NCBI GenBank assembly: GCA_040387055.1
Contig: JAZKEM010000040.1
Location: forward strand, 1-64,000
Reading direction: 5' to 3'
DNA: 64,000 bases
From: Stenotrophobium sp040387055
GTDB taxonomy: Bacteria > Pseudomonadota > Gammaproteobacteria > Nevskiales > Nevskiaceae
The notes beneath the pieces were generated by a model. That model did not search any database, had not been told where the DNA came from, and saw nothing but the letters and a program-made list of their open reading frames with translations. The translations under genes and the position numbers were made by a program. Shown one piece after another: positions 21,407-34,900 of this stretch; position 1 is the first letter of the stretch; each line of letters opens with the position of its first letter.

Positions 21407-21900
21407 GCGCAAAGCGCAGCGCTGACGCTATCTACGCCAAGGTGATGGAAGATGGATCCTTCGTGGCCGCTGATGACATCAGCGCAAGCCATTTACGACG
21501 AAAAAAAATCCGGCGTCACAGCATTGTTCGATTAGTTGTCAGCCAGCCACGCGACTATCCGAAATGGAAAAAAGCCCACGAGCTGGGCACATACATCGCC
21601 AACAACCTTGAAGACTTCAGCAAGTTCCAGTTACCCAACAATCGCACCGACAGCCACGGAGCACTGAAGCACCTGCAAGCACTCAGCGGCGTCGAGTGCG
21701 AAGAATCATTCGTCAAGCTCTCCACTGGCGACAACATGATGATCCGAACGCCACGCAGCCTGGCATTCGATGAAATGGAAGAAGGGCAGTACCAAGCAGC
21801 CTATTCAGGTTTCTGCCAATACCTCATCGACAAATACTGGCACGACCTCACAGAAAACCAGATTGCAAACATGGCGAGCCTCGTGGGGTTAGCGGCATGA
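21403..21900 (+). CDS. DUF1367-like phage protein
   Basis: The product is 165 aa. The part near residue 115 (RTPRSLAFDEMEEGQYQAAY, SGFCQYLIDKYW) recalls the C-terminal signature of DUF1367 proteins, which occur beside NinB/NinG in lambdoid phages. Function of the family is unknown. Its stop overlaps the ninG start (ATGA). Confidence 0.6.
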   Translation: MSAKRSADAIYAKVMEDGSFVAADDISASHLRRKKIRRHSIVRLVVSQPRDYPKWKKAHELGTYIANNLEDFSKFQLPNNRTDSHGALKHLQALSGVECEESFVKLSTGDNMMIRTPRSLAFDEMEEGQYQAAYSGFCQYLIDKYWHDLTENQIANMASLVGLAA

Positions 21901-22550
21901 TCAAAGCGGCAGTCATAAAGCAACGCAAATGCAAAAGCTGCCGGAATCCGTACACGCCTCGGAACAGTATGCAGCCTGTGTGCTTAACCCCGACCTGCAT
22001 CGTTGACTGGCACCGCAAGCAGGAGGCGAAGAAAGTGCGCGCGGTTGGTGTAGCGCAGCGCAAAGCTCGCACGGAGTACCGCCGCGAAACTCGGCGAATG
22101 CGTGAAGCGATCATGGGCCGTGGCGAATGGGTCAAGAAGGTGCAGAAGGATGCCTTCAATCCCTACATCCGTGAACGTGATCGCAATGAACGGTGCATCA
22201 CCTGTGATCGCACAAACGAAGAAGTAGCCGGAACCGATGGGTGGAAACCGGGTGGTCTTTGGGATTGCGGCCACTACCTCAGTGTTGGTTCACATCCAAA
22301 TCTTCGATTCATTCCAGACAACGCACATAAGCAGTGCAAGTCCTGCAATGGCGGATCGAAGCACTACGCGCTGAAGGGTAGATCGGTAAAAGAAAGCTAT
22401 GACGTGAACATCGTTGAGCGCATTGGACAAGCTGCGGTCGATGCGCTCAAGGCTGACAACGATCCACGCAAATACACCATCGAAGAACTGAAGCAGCTCT
22501 ACGCCCATTTCACTGGACTGACGCGAGCACTCAAAAAAGGTGAAGCATGA
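21897..22550 (+). CDS. ninG: NinG recombination protein
   Basis: The product is 217 aa. The N-terminus is a zinc ribbon (CKSCRNPYTPRNSMQPVC). The middle and C-terminus have ERCITCDR, GLWDCGHYLSVGSHPNLRF and HKQCKSCN, the conserved Cys/His pattern of NinG (Rap). In lambda this enzyme resolves branched recombination intermediates. Coupled by ATGA to genes on both sides. Confidence 0.9.
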   Translation: MIKAAVIKQRKCKSCRNPYTPRNSMQPVCLTPTCIVDWHRKQEAKKVRAVGVAQRKARTEYRRETRRMREAIMGRGEWVKKVQKDAFNPYIRERDRNERCITCDRTNEEVAGTDGWKPGGLWDCGHYLSVGSHPNLRFIPDNAHKQCKSCNGGSKHYALKGRSVKESYDVNIVERIGQAAVDALKADNDPRKYTIEELKQLYAHFTGLTRALKKGEA

Positions 22551-22969
22551 AAGCTCAGAGAAAAGAGAGCGGGGAGAAGGTCGTAATTAAACGGCAGTTC
22601 CTGCAACAGCTTCTGCTCAGTGTCAGCGCAAATCCTGCTGCGCTCGCCGACCTCAGCCCTGATCAAGTTCAGTTACTCAAGCAAGCTGTGCTTCGTGCGC
22701 GACGCGGCCTTAAGGAATCTTTGGAGCTGTCTGCAGTGCCACAACTGGCGCTGGAACTGCCGCCGCAGAAGAAGTGGAAGAACCAGAGCCGTTCGACAAG
22801 GCGGTCATGTAAGTATCCGTACAAGATGATCGAAGACGCTCGCAAAATGCGTGGCAACGGCTACTTCTATAAAGAAATAGCCGCTGCACTGGAGAAGGAA
22901 TACGGCATCAAAGTGCCTTGGATCACCGTTCGCGATTGGGTCAACTACTACTACCGAGTCATGGGCTAA
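22547..22969 (+). CDS. HTH protein ending the rightward operon
   Basis: The product is 140 aa. The N-terminal half is helical (VIKRQFLQQLLLSVSANPAA, LADLSPDQVQLLKQAVLRAR). The C-terminal half is a homeodomain-like HTH related to the protein at 21188-21406. As last early gene, ahead of the late block, it could be a late regulator of Q type; that is inferred from position only. It ends 3 bases from the oppositely oriented late operon. Confidence 0.6.
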   Translation: MKAQRKESGEKVVIKRQFLQQLLLSVSANPAALADLSPDQVQLLKQAVLRARRGLKESLELSAVPQLALELPPQKKWKNQSRSTRRSCKYPYKMIEDARKMRGNGYFYKEIAAALEKEYGIKVPWITVRDWVNYYYRVMG

Positions 22970-22972
22970 TCG

Positions 22973-25900
22973 CTATTGATCCTTGAGCGCGTCGGAAACC
23001 TCGGCGCGCATTCCCTTTGGTGCTGACTTGATGAAGCGCTGAGCGCGCGTCATCGTCATCTGCTTCACGCGCTGCTGAATCGATGAAGGTGCGATCAGGA
23101 TCCGTGAGTCTGGATTCTTAGCATTCCAGCGCATCAACTTCGCACGGGCTTTATTCACCTTGTCTTGATCGTGCTCGAAAATACCCTGCGCCCATTCCTC
23201 GGCAATTTCAGATGAAGTGGCACGGTTGAGATCGATATCTTGGCGCTTTATTTCCACTGCGCGAGATTCAACCGCAACCTTTCTCGGGTTGAATCCGATG
23301 GCCTTCGACACGGCATCTGCCGTAGTAGTATCAATGACGCGGCGGCCCTTGTCGTCTCTTGCATATCCAAGTTGAGCCATCTGGTAGCCATTGATTGCGT
23401 TCTGCAAAGCGTTCGGCATTGCAGATTTCACAGCGCCGCTGATGTCGCCTGACAAAAGATCCGCTGCGGACTTTCCGTAATTCTTTGCAAGACCACCGAT
23501 GGGGCCAACTGCCTCTGCAAATTCGCGGCCCTTGTCGTTCTGAGATTTCAAGCCAATGCCGGTGCCGGGAATCAAATTTCCCATACCCATGCGCCCAGCC
23601 ACATCGATAGGCAGGAATGTCGATACGCCGCTTTGTGCAAATTCAGTAGCGCCTTGGCCAAAAATCGGTGTGATAACCGCACTAATAGCTTTGTTGCGCT
23701 CTTCCTTTGTGTTCCATGACAGGCCAAGGCCTTGAGCAATGGTATCGATCAAATCGTCGAGATCTTCCGCGCCTGGGAATCCGTTTACCCCTGCAGAGAG
23801 AACCAACACACCAAGAGTCATCAACTGCTGTTTGCGCGGCAAGCGCTTCACGAACTCAAGGTAGCTGATGCTGTATTGCTTGAAGGTAAACACTGTTGCG
23901 CCGACAGCACCGCGCGCCCAATTCGGACGGTTGCCGCGGTTGTAGACGCCTTGAGTTTCGTGCACCGCCTTGGCTGCAAAGTCGTAGGCATCCGTTGCCC
24001 TTGCCGCAGCAAGTTGCTCGCCTGAGAGTTTGCGCCCAATTTGATATGCGGCCGCAAATGTCGAGCGACGGTTGAACTGCTCAGCCAGCGAGAACATGCG
24101 GCCCCAAATAAACAGGCCCTTATTGCCGAGTTCGCGCGCCTTGTCGAATTTCCCCCAATCGCCTTCGGAGCGCATTGACGCAGCCGTCAGTTCGTGGATC
24201 TGGTGTGGCTCTACTGTGCCGTCCTTGATGGCTCTCTGCATTGCCGCGCGCAGGCCTGCATCACTGATAGCTTCTGGGCGCTGCATCGCGATCTTCATGC
24301 CGGCGGCAAGTTCCTTCGCTGCGGATCCTGCGCCCCACTGAGATAGATACGGCATCGACATCGTCACCGGCTGGGTCATGTTGACCATTGCTGATGCTAC
24401 AGATCCGCCGAGGAAGTTGAAGAACAGGAACGAGCGGAGGCCCTGCGCTTCTTCGCGCGGATTCTGAATGTACTGAATCAAGCGACCGGCTTGTTTCTGC
24501 ACGTCACCTTTCTCTTTAGGAATGGCTTCCCACGCTTTGGTCATCTCGCCCATGTGCAAGCCCGACGATGCTGCGCGAGCATTGCTGGTGATGAACTGCG
24601 CGAGCACGCGCTTCAAGTCTGGGTTGTAACCTTCGATGCCTTTGCGATGAATCAAGCGCTTCAGCGCCGACCGGTTGTTCTTGGCCAGCTTCAAGTACTG
24701 CTGGAACGCATCATCTTTATCCATGCCGGTGACGCCAGCAAAGAGTTCGAGTGTTTCGGGCGTCATGCCCTTGAACATCTGATATGTCTCATCGTTCACA
24801 ACGCCAGATTTAATCAGCGCGTCGGGGTACTGTTCCTGCATCAGACGTTCCATGCGATTTCGATCTGCGGCATTTTCAAACATGCTGAAGTAGACCGTCT
24901 CGCCAGCTTTGTCAGTGACGTGAAGCGAGTATTCGCCAAAGCGCATGAGCGGAGCGTAGCCCTCTGAAATTAGCTGGTTCACACGGCCAATCTTCTGATC
25001 AAAATCATCAGCCAGGGCAGGAGCGGAATTAACGAGCAAATTACGTGCAGCGCGCATGGATCCCGCCGCCGCAGCTTCACGTGCTACCGCATCAGAGATG
25101 TTCGGGCGTGCGAGTTTCACCATGTCGGTGATGGCTACATCGCTCAAACTCTTATTGATTGCAGTCCGCGCTTGCTGATATAGGCGGATCTGCTTCGGGT
25201 TCAGATTGAAGCGATCGCGCAGCTCCGATTCGGTGTAGTGCTTTTGATCTTCAAGAGTTCCGCGAAAGATTGCATCAGCAACAGGCTTCAGCTCTCGCGG
25301 GCTTGCACCAGATTTGGTTAGATCTGAAAAGCTTTCGAATTTCGGCAAGATGTCAGAAGCAAGGTCAGCGGCACCGAGCGCAAAGCGAGATACATCGGTT
25401 AGATATTCCTGCGTGCGGTTGTAGACGCGTCCGTAATCTTTGTCGACTTGGGCTTTGTGGTACTGAGTACCAACTGTTTCATGCCACCAGCGATTGAAGG
25501 TTCGACGATTGTCGAGCATGTCGCCAATGCGTTGGCGAATGTCTCCGATGGCTTCTGGTGCTCGCGCATCGGCGAGCGAGTACATCGGTTCGTCTTTACC
25601 TAGAACTTGCCCGCTTTCTTGTCCGCTTCGATCAGCGCTTTGATCGTCTTCGAGGCCGAGCGTGCGTCGGCCCTCAGCGATTCGATCTCGGACGGCGTCA
25701 AGAGACGGGGCAGCCGCGAGGTGCCCGGCTTCGCCTTGGGTGAGTTGATCGATTCCGAAACCGAAGTTTTCATGGAGATAATCATCCAATTTAGCGCCAT
25801 GTTTGGCAAGCAATTTGTCACGCATCGCAGGGCGCAAAGTGATATCTGCCGTGCTCTCGTGACCGGTCAGCGCAGAGGCAAGGATGACGTGACCGCCATT

Positions 25901-28900
25901 GGCTTCGATGTGTCCGCGCAGATTGGCCAGCGTGCCGCCAATAGTCTGCGTGTCGTCGACAATCAGGTAGTTGCCGCCTTTCTTTACATCACCGTCAAAG
26001 GCTGGCTGGCTGGCGATTCGCTCATACGCGTTGGCATTTGTGTGAAATGCGCGAACCGATTGCATGATGTTTTCATCTACCGGAAGTCCAAGCTTTTGGC
26101 CCAGCAGTTCAGCGTAAGCACGCGGCAGCATATTGCGTCCGGTGGCCTCTACGGATTGAACCGGGACAACCGTGGGGCTCGAGTCACCGAGAGCTTTGCT
26201 CAGCTCTTCGAGCTTCTTGTCATCGAGTAGGTCATGCGCTACTCGGTATGCAGCGGCTGGGTCTCCAGCTTTGGCGGCGACATAATCGGCATGCTTCTGT
26301 GCCGCGCCAAGTGGCTGCATGCGGTGCACCGGTGGAAAGCCGTTCCAGTCCGCGCGGTCGGAACCGTACTTGCCCTTCAGACTGAAATCGATGCGCGAAT
26401 CATTTGGATTGAACGTGCCACGATTGCCCGAGGCGGATTTGATTTGCTCTGAACCTTGCACCAAGAATACTCGGCCACCACCTTTGGTTAAGCTGTATTC
26501 GATCCCATGAGTTTTCCCGCTGCCGATGGTTTCTCTAGTACGACCGTTGTAGAGTCGGTCTATCTGCAAGTAAACCGGAATAACATTCTTTCCGTAGACT
26601 TTCGCTTCTTCTGGCGACGACGTGAAATAAAATCCTTTGCCGAGACGCCCCTCGCGCTGGCGTTTTTTATCGAACGCATCAAAATCACTGTCAGTCCCGT
26701 GATACACGATCAGCGGTTCGCCATTGGCGTCAATCACTTTGGAAGCACCAAACCATTTCTTAAAGGCAGGTGTATCGGTCTGCTTAATGTTCGATTCTTT
26801 TAAACTCTGACCGGCCTCAGCGGTTGCAGCGTTCATTCCTGCCATGGCCTTGCGCAGGCTGGCCGAAACCATTGCGCGCAGATCGTTGTGATCCAGCTTG
26901 ATGAACTTGAAGCCCTTCGACCAAAGGAATTGGCGGATGGCCTGCATGACGCGCTGGAACCATGGCGCGCTAGAGGCTTCTGCTGATTCCCCGACATGCG
27001 CAATGACTTCGCGTACAAAACGGTCACTGCCAGGTGTGATGTTCTTGTAGTTCCGCTCCACGCGATTCCATGCGCTTCTAACAATCGGATTGCCAGCAGC
27101 GCGCATGCGACGGACATCGTTAAGCAGCTTGCTGTACTGGTCGGCGCCAAGCATTTGCTTCAGCCCGTAGTGCTCGCCAATTTCGTGCAGAACAATGGAG
27201 ATAGCTTCTGACGCTTCGATGTTATCGGCCACGATATAGGCGGCTTTTCCATCGTACAGACCTCTCACGCGGCCAGCGATTTGGCTGGACATCTTTGCGC
27301 GCATGGTCGACGGTAAATCATCTGCAGACTGCACGATGTTCAGGATGCCGCGATCCATCAGCGATTTAACGCCAGCGGCTCCAAGCTTGTCGTTTAGTGC
27401 CTTTAGAACTTCTGCGGTGGTGGACTGCTGCACCGTGTTGTACGACGGCGACATTCTGAATTCAGGAGTTTCGCCAGCGGGTTTTTCAATGACGACCATG
27501 CGTGCATTGACGCTGGTATTTACCGGAAGTGTAGGGTCTTCAAACGTGCCTTCCGCCAACTTCTCATCGGTGCCGCCAACAGATTCAAGCCACTCGCGGA
27601 ACTCGCGGGCCTGCTTGTTGTCACGGAAGAATGCACCTTCGCCCATGATGGCGATCAGGCGGCCTTCCGGCTTGAGCAAGTCATAAGCATGGCGGACGTG
27701 CTGCATGTCACGGCCATCGCTGAAAGGGGGATTCATGATGATGCGATCGTACTGACCAGCGGTTTCCGGCTTCAGGTCCATCGTGTCGGAGCCGACCACG
27801 TTGAATCCCTTGGCTTCCAGCAGTTCGCGGCGATCACCAGACATCTCGACGACGTCAGGTTCAACACCTGCAGCGCGGATGCGGTCAGCGATGTGACCCA
27901 TGCCGGCCGATGGCTCCAGCACGCGCATGCCTGGCTCAATGCCAGCGGCATCAACCATTTCATCGGCGGTGGTTTCCGGAGTTGGGAAGAAGTCGAGCCC
28001 GTCATTGCGGCGCCCGACCATTGCCCGTTCCATCTGCTTGATTTTGTCTGGCTCTGCAGCCTGCTCGCGCAGGCCAATGAACTCACGCAAGGCGCTGCGG
28101 TATTCGGCTGGGGTTTCGATTCCCATGCGTGCAAGCGTTTTCAGCTTGTCGCTCGCGGATACAAACTGCCATGGTGCCGGGACGTCTTTGCGTCCCTTCA
28201 GCTTGGTAACAATCTCATTGCCAATTTCGTGCACAAGCGATATCCGCTTGTCGCCATCACCTTTCCAAATGCCGCGGCCAATGGCTTCGCTTGGGCTCAT
28301 CACGATGGCATTCTTTCCACGGCCCAGCGGCATCACAATCGCTTTGCCTAAAAGGCCGGAGCGACGGATAGCTGTCTCTGCAGCTTCACGGGTTGGAATG
28401 ACAGCAGGTTTGCCGTCATTGATCGTGTACGGCGATACCTTCTCCCAATTCGCTTTAGCGAACTTGGTGTATTCGTCCGACACGTCATCGGCAACCTTCA
28501 ACAGTCGCGTGCTGATCAACTTCAGCCCGTCGACGTCTTCCAACTGTCGTGCAAGGCTTGCAAGGTCAGAGCGATACATCGTGAAGCTGGGGAAGGTGGC
28601 GAACTCAACCGTATCGGATGTTGCTGGCTCGCCCTTGTGCTTGAGCTGTTCGCCGTAGCTGTCGTACTTAGCGCGCAGCTCGTCATCTTTCGCGGTGTTG
28701 ATCGTGGTCGTCAGCAGTTCAACTTGAGTTTTCTGACGCACGCGGTCAAGGAACTTTGCTTTGCCGGATTCGACGGCCTTGGCAATGTTGCGCATGGTCT
28801 TGGCCAGCGCCTTGCTTGCATTCGCGTTTGCTTCTGCTCGCGAAGCCATGGCGGCGCGGCGATTGGTGTTTGTCTTGCGATCTGCATTGAGTGATTCGTC

Positions 28901-31900
28901 TGCGCGCTCTTCCAGTGCGTCAGCCATTTCAGTCAGACGTTCGACAGCAGTCTGTGAACGATCATCTTGGAAGGCATCGCGGCGCGTCTGTGCGGTCTCG
29001 TTTGCAGCAGTGGCATCACCGTTGGCCAGCTTTACGAAGGCCTCAGCAGTGGGCCGGTCAGTGAACTGGAAGCCAGCTATTGCCCCCGCGCCACGGAATG
29101 ACGAGTAGTACCCACCCATCCGCTTGGCTGCAGTGTTGAGCGTGTCGTAGTCCTCGCGAGGGACGCGCTCACCGAGGCGCACGACAAACAGATCGTGCAG
29201 CTTCTTCGTGTGCTTGGTCGCAATGATTTCAGCATCGACCTTCTGACCAGCTACGCGGATCTCGCGGGATTCATCTTTCTGAACCTTGCGAGTGCTGCGA
29301 GACTTCTCAGCCGAAAGAGCATCGTAAGCTTCACGCTGCTCTGGGGTCAGCATCAGTCGCGCGTCGCGGTGCTTCTTACCTTCGCCCGTGTGGAATCGCA
29401 TGAAGGCGTAAAAGTCTTCGAGCGTCTTAGGGCTCTTAATGGATTCCACGCGTGCAGCGCGCTGAGATGCAAACTCTTCGCGCTTCTTCTTCATGTCGGC
29501 AGCGTATTCGGCCAGAGATTCAGCCGATTGACCGTTTACCAATTCGGTTAATGCCTTAAGCTTGGCGGCTTCGTGTCGCTCTAATGCCCCAGGTGCCATC
29601 ATGTAGCCAGTGGGGCCGTACTCTTTGCCCAGCGCGAATGACCGCACAAAAGCTTGATAAACCTGATCAACAAGCTCCGGCTTTTTGTATTCACGGCCAT
29701 AGCCACGGCCGCCAATCAGGTCATACAGCGCATCTTTATTCTTGCCAGCGAGTTCAGCCTTTACAGACGCGACGTTATCGATCAAAGCAGTAAATGCGCT
29801 GCGGTATTGTTCAACCGTTGCAGTGCCATCGCGAAGCGCAGCAATGGTTTCGTCAGCGGTCTTGAATGCTGAGTCGGGAGCTGTCTCTACCGCTGCATTA
29901 GATTCGGTCTCGGTAGTTTCAGCCCGAACCTGATCAACCACCTTTCGTAGCTCGTCACGATCACCGCCAAAGAACGTCTTTGCGATATCGATCTTGTCGT
30001 GCACGCCCTTAACGATGCCTTCGCCAGAAATGGTGAACGACACAGGCTGCTTGCCAGCGCCAAACGTCACGCGCTCAACATTCATGCCAGCGATTTTGTC
30101 GCCTTTCTTCAGATTGAGAATCTTGCGAACGATTTCAATCTTGGATTTTTCTTTGGCTTCAGCGCGACGTGCGATATCGGCTGAGGTTCCCTTGCCAGCA
30201 AGCAGTGAATTTGCTTGCGCTTCGAGGGATTCAGCCTGCTTGTAGATCCCAACTGCAATGCCAGCCTTTTTGACAGATGAATCAATCGCCTGCTCTTTCC
30301 GCTTGGTCATCTTGGTGAAACCGACGCCCAAGGGGAATGCGTTGCCCTTGTTCATGGGATCGCTGCTACGGCCTACGATGCCATTGGCTTTGCGCTGCAG
30401 TTCGTCGGCCTTCTTGAAGGCCATGCGAATTGCGTTCTTGTCAGAATCGTTGAGCACTACGCCAGATTTCTCGGCGGCTTCGATCTTCGCTTCGACAGGA
30501 TCCTCGTTGGGCTTCTTGGCTTCTACGGCTTCACGGAGCGCCTTGTTTGCGGCGTCGTCATCCAAGTCTTGGTAGTAGAAGTCCTCGACGATGCTGTCGA
30601 TTTCCTTCGGCGTAATGCCTGCATCGAGCGCATCTTTAATCGCGCTGCGATCAAGGCGATCGTACTTGCCGGCCACCGCTTGCACAGGGTTGTCGACAGC
30701 GTTGTTCGCCATGAAGAACGCATACGCGAAACCTTCTGGCGTAACGCTGCGAGCATTCTTTGTAGCCTGGCTCTTTCCGCCGTACTGCGTGTGCATCTTC
30801 GAGCCTTCAACAGGCTCAACGGGTGCAATCGGCATGTCGCCGTCAAAGCGGCCCCAAAGAAGAGTCTTCTTCGTGTACGTGTCGCCGAAGTTGTAGGGGT
30901 CGAACGAAGTGCGCCAAGGCGGAAGGCCGCCAAGTGATTCAATGCGGCCGACTGGATTTTCCAATGCCCAGACAGCAGGCTTGAAGTACTCGATAGTGGC
31001 GAGCGTCTGATGCACCAGCTTGACTGACGAAACGGTGCGACCGTCAGAATCCTTGGCGGCAAAGTGACGTGCGCCGGATGATGCGAAGTCCGTGCAAGGG
31101 CAGGCGGCAAGAATCGCGTGGATGTCTTGGCCTTCGAAGTCGCCGAACCAGTCGCCGAAGAAATCAGCGGAGAAATTCGTGACGTCGCCGACTTCTGCGT
31201 CGTCCTGAATATCGAAGCGATAGACCTGATACCCAGCTTCTTCCCAAGGCTTAGACCACTCACCGGACAAATCAAACAGAGAGAGCACAACTTTCTGGCT
31301 GTTCTCAGAACGGTTTTCTTTGCCCTGTTTCTCGGCGTGCTGCTTCCACTCTTTGATCTTCTGCTTGGCTTCAGCAGGCGTCATCCATCCATGCTTAGAA
31401 ACATGGACTTTTACTTTGTCATTTAATCGAACAATCTCGCTCTTCTTTGGAGCATCGAAAACATGGGTGACTTGATCGTCACCGTTAATCATCGATTCTT
31501 GTGCGTCGCTGAACTCGGCGGCGATCTTCTTCAGATCAGCTTCGCTCGCGCCTTCCGTCGGGTAGGCGTTGTGTTCAGGAGCGGTTTTTACGTTACTAGC
31601 TGATTCAAGCGCTCTGATTTGATCGCGTACTTCCTGAATCTGCTCGTTAAGATCGCTTGATCGAGCGTTATAAGTCGTCGTTTGTGCGCGAGTTGCGGAG
31701 CCATCGCGATACTTCTGCATATGCTGCGTTTGCATACGCTCACGCTTCGTAGTCAGGTTTTCAAGGTTAGCTTGAAGTGCTTTTAGTGTTGGAGATTGTT
31801 CGCCATTGGCTGAGGTTGCAGGTGGTGCGATTGAGCTTGCCCCCAGCGCCTTCAAGATTCCACGCAACTCATTCGTGGCTTCTCCAGCGTCATCGTTCTT

Positions 31901-34900
31901 CAGCCACTCGGATACCGTTTCGACCGCATCGCTATGAATCGAAATCAGGTCGTCTCCGTTATCCAAAGCGGCCGTGATTCGATCACTCAGTTGGGAGGCT
32001 TGCTCCGTGATGCTTGGGGAAAACTGCCCATCGTTCATCGTGTCAGAACCAGCGTCCAGCATGTCGCGCAAGATGATTAGCGAGGCGCGTGCTTGCGTTT
32101 CTCCGGCGATGTTGGCTTTGGTGCGCTCAGCGAGGTCGGACTCATCAACTAAGTCGGTTTGCTTTTGCTGGTTCGAGAAGAGACCGCCATCGATATCAGC
32201 GGGTACATCTTTGGTGCCGTTGCGCTGCGCATCCTTGGCGCGCTGGGCATCTGCAAGGGCCTGCTCCTTAACTGGAGCTGCCCCAAATAAATCTACTTGG
32301 CCGCTGGAGCCTTGGCCTTCGCTGTTGGCTTCTGAATGTTGGCGGCTGCCTTGGCTTTGCGATCCTTCGCGTACGCCACTCCCGCTGCGTAGAGTTTCTG
32401 CACTCTGGTTTTGCTTTGATTCTGTGCCATTAACAATTTCCTCCAGTGCTCGGCGATAACCCGCATCGTCGTCCTGATGACGAATAGCGGCCTCTTCTGT
32501 CGCGTCAGCGTCAATATCATGCGCTTGTGCCGTAAGCGCTGCAATCTGCAAATCATCTTCATTGCTGGCATCCGCCCCAGCGGCTTCGAGGTGGTCGGCC
32601 AATGTCGGGTCGAACGGATCTACGCTGTTCGCAGCATCAAAGGCGGCATCTTCAGCGCGGCCGCTGTCGACAAAATCGAGCATCCATTGGATGGCGCGCT
32701 TCTCTGACGCGGTCAGTGGCTTGCCATCCAGTGCTTTGGTTACTGCTTGGCGGACACCGTAGTCGCTGCCTGGCAACTTCACGCCACGCGCAAACTCGGC
32801 GAACCAAGGCGCATGCGGCACCCAAGTCGTGCGGCCGCTGACTTCGTTGTCGGGCCCGCGAAGAATTCTGCCACCGACTGTTGCCCAGCCAGCTTCGTTG
32901 GCCATTTCTCGCAGCTTGTCGTGGTACGACTGATCCTTGAGGCGTGCATCGTCAGACGGCGTGAGTTTCTTGCCGTTCTGTACTGGTGACTTCTGTGCCT
33001 GAGTGGTCGCGGCTTTGCCCTTTACCTTCTCTTTTGGTTCAGGACGAGTCGAAAACGGAAGACCAAATGCTTTCTCTACTTCGTGTGCATCCTTGAAGGT
33101 TGGTGGAAAGTCGTTGCTGTCGAGGTCCGGGTCTGGATTATTTTCAGCGACGGGGCGAGTGGCGCGTTTAAATCCGGATCCTCCCTCCCATTCACCGACC
33201 TTGAACTGTTTGCCCTTCCAGTCGTCATCAAGACCGATTGCGCTCGGATCTAGCAGGGTGCGAATCTGACCTTTTCCTTTGCTATCGTGCGCAGGCAATC
33301 CGACACGCTTACGCGTTTCATTGAAAATGTTTTCACGCCACGATTCATCGTTGAGCGTTTTCTGAGCGGTCAGAACTTCTTTCAGGAACTTATGATCTTT
33401 CGCTTTAGTTGGTCCATCGACGGTGTCGTTGTACCACTGGTTCAGTGCCTCTGGCAGTGCTTCATCAAATGCAGTGCGGCTGGATGCTGCTTTCTGCACT
33501 TCAGGATTTGACGCCGCGAACTCGTGCGCTGCCTTGGTTAGGTCAGCCGCCTTGCGCACATCCTGGCCTTTGCTTGCGCTCGATTCGTCCTTCGTCGAAC
33601 TGGGGAATTCCTTAACCAGCGGCAACAGATCCTTGATCGGAGAATCAAGGCGAATCACCTTCACAGGTTCTTTGCTGTCGGCTTTGGCCAGCCACTGATG
33701 ATGACCATCGACTACATGGTTGTCAGATGAAATCAGGATTGAACGATCACCGCCCTCAAAGTTTTTAGCTTTCTCTACCTTGGAGGGGGAGTATTCAGCC
33801 TGCGTTGCCTTGAGCGTTTCCGGCGCAACCTCTTCCTGTTCGTGGCTGATGCCGCGACCTTTAAGGAAGTTGACCAGCGCGCCGCGGTGCTCAGCTTTGA
33901 CCTGTGGCATTTCTGCACGAGGCACGCCAAGCGTTCCAGACTCTTTCGCGAACTGCTTGAACTCGGGTTCGTCAGAATTTACATCTGACCGATTGCCTGT
34001 TCCTTCGCTGGCGGGAACGACCGGCGCTTTTTCTTGGGCGCTGGCTTGCTGTCCTTCGCCGGTGGAAATGGCGGCTTCTTGTTGCTGTTGGTTTTGCTGG
34101 GGAACATTGGCTTTTACCTCGTTGCTGATTGGTGCTGCGTTCGGGCGCAGCACAAAACCACCCTCGACAGGATGAATGGTGTGCGTTTCTTTCTGACCAC
34201 CTTTTGCGCGCGCGCCAGTGGCTGCGATCTTGGTGGGGAATGGCGAGCCATCTGGACGGCTAATATCGCTGGCGATCAGTGGATTAGGCTGCTGGGACTT
34301 GGTGACTCCCACAGATGCAGGCGCTGCATTGCCTGATCCAGTTCGGGCGGCATCATCGCCAATTCGTTGTGCGGTGTTTCGCAGCTCAGCTTGTGAATTT
34401 GCCGCGCCTGTCGACGCGTTATCACTCTGTCGCCCATTGCCTGCCGGAGCCACTTTGGAAGCATTGATTTGTTCGCCATTCACTGCCTCCTTGCGTGCAA
34501 GCACGAACTGACCTTTCTCGACGCGACTAACAGCGAACTGATCGCCGTCATCCATCTTCTTGAGAAATGCACTCGCACCGAGATAGCTTTTCCAAGGCTG
34601 GTTATCCTTTGGATTGCGGACTTCGCTGGGTGGAGCTTTGATGCCGGTAGGGCGACCGCTGATTAAGTCGGCTTCTGCGCGCTGCTGTTGTGCGCTCGCG
34701 TTTTCAGCGAAGGTCGCGCGGCGAGCAGCACCATCAGGGCCCACAACCATGTCACGAGCTGGAGCAGGTAACGCAAGTTGCGCCTGTACACCGGGCATCT
34801 GGCCAGCATCTTCCGCTTGCACGGTGCCGACTTCGATGCCTTCGGCAGTTGGCTGCTTAAAGCGATCACCGCTATCCAAGGTGATATTGCTGGATGGGAC

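Noticed and set aside
27900..28658. 252-codon plus-strand frame inside the giant gene
   Set aside because: Antisense to conserved domain sequence of the polyvalent protein; long shadow frames are expected in a 13-kb gene.
30523..31290. 255-codon minus-strand frame overlapping the methyltransferase part of the giant gene
   Set aside because: Alternate frame of the same strand with no protein-like features; the giant frame here carries clear methyltransferase motifs.
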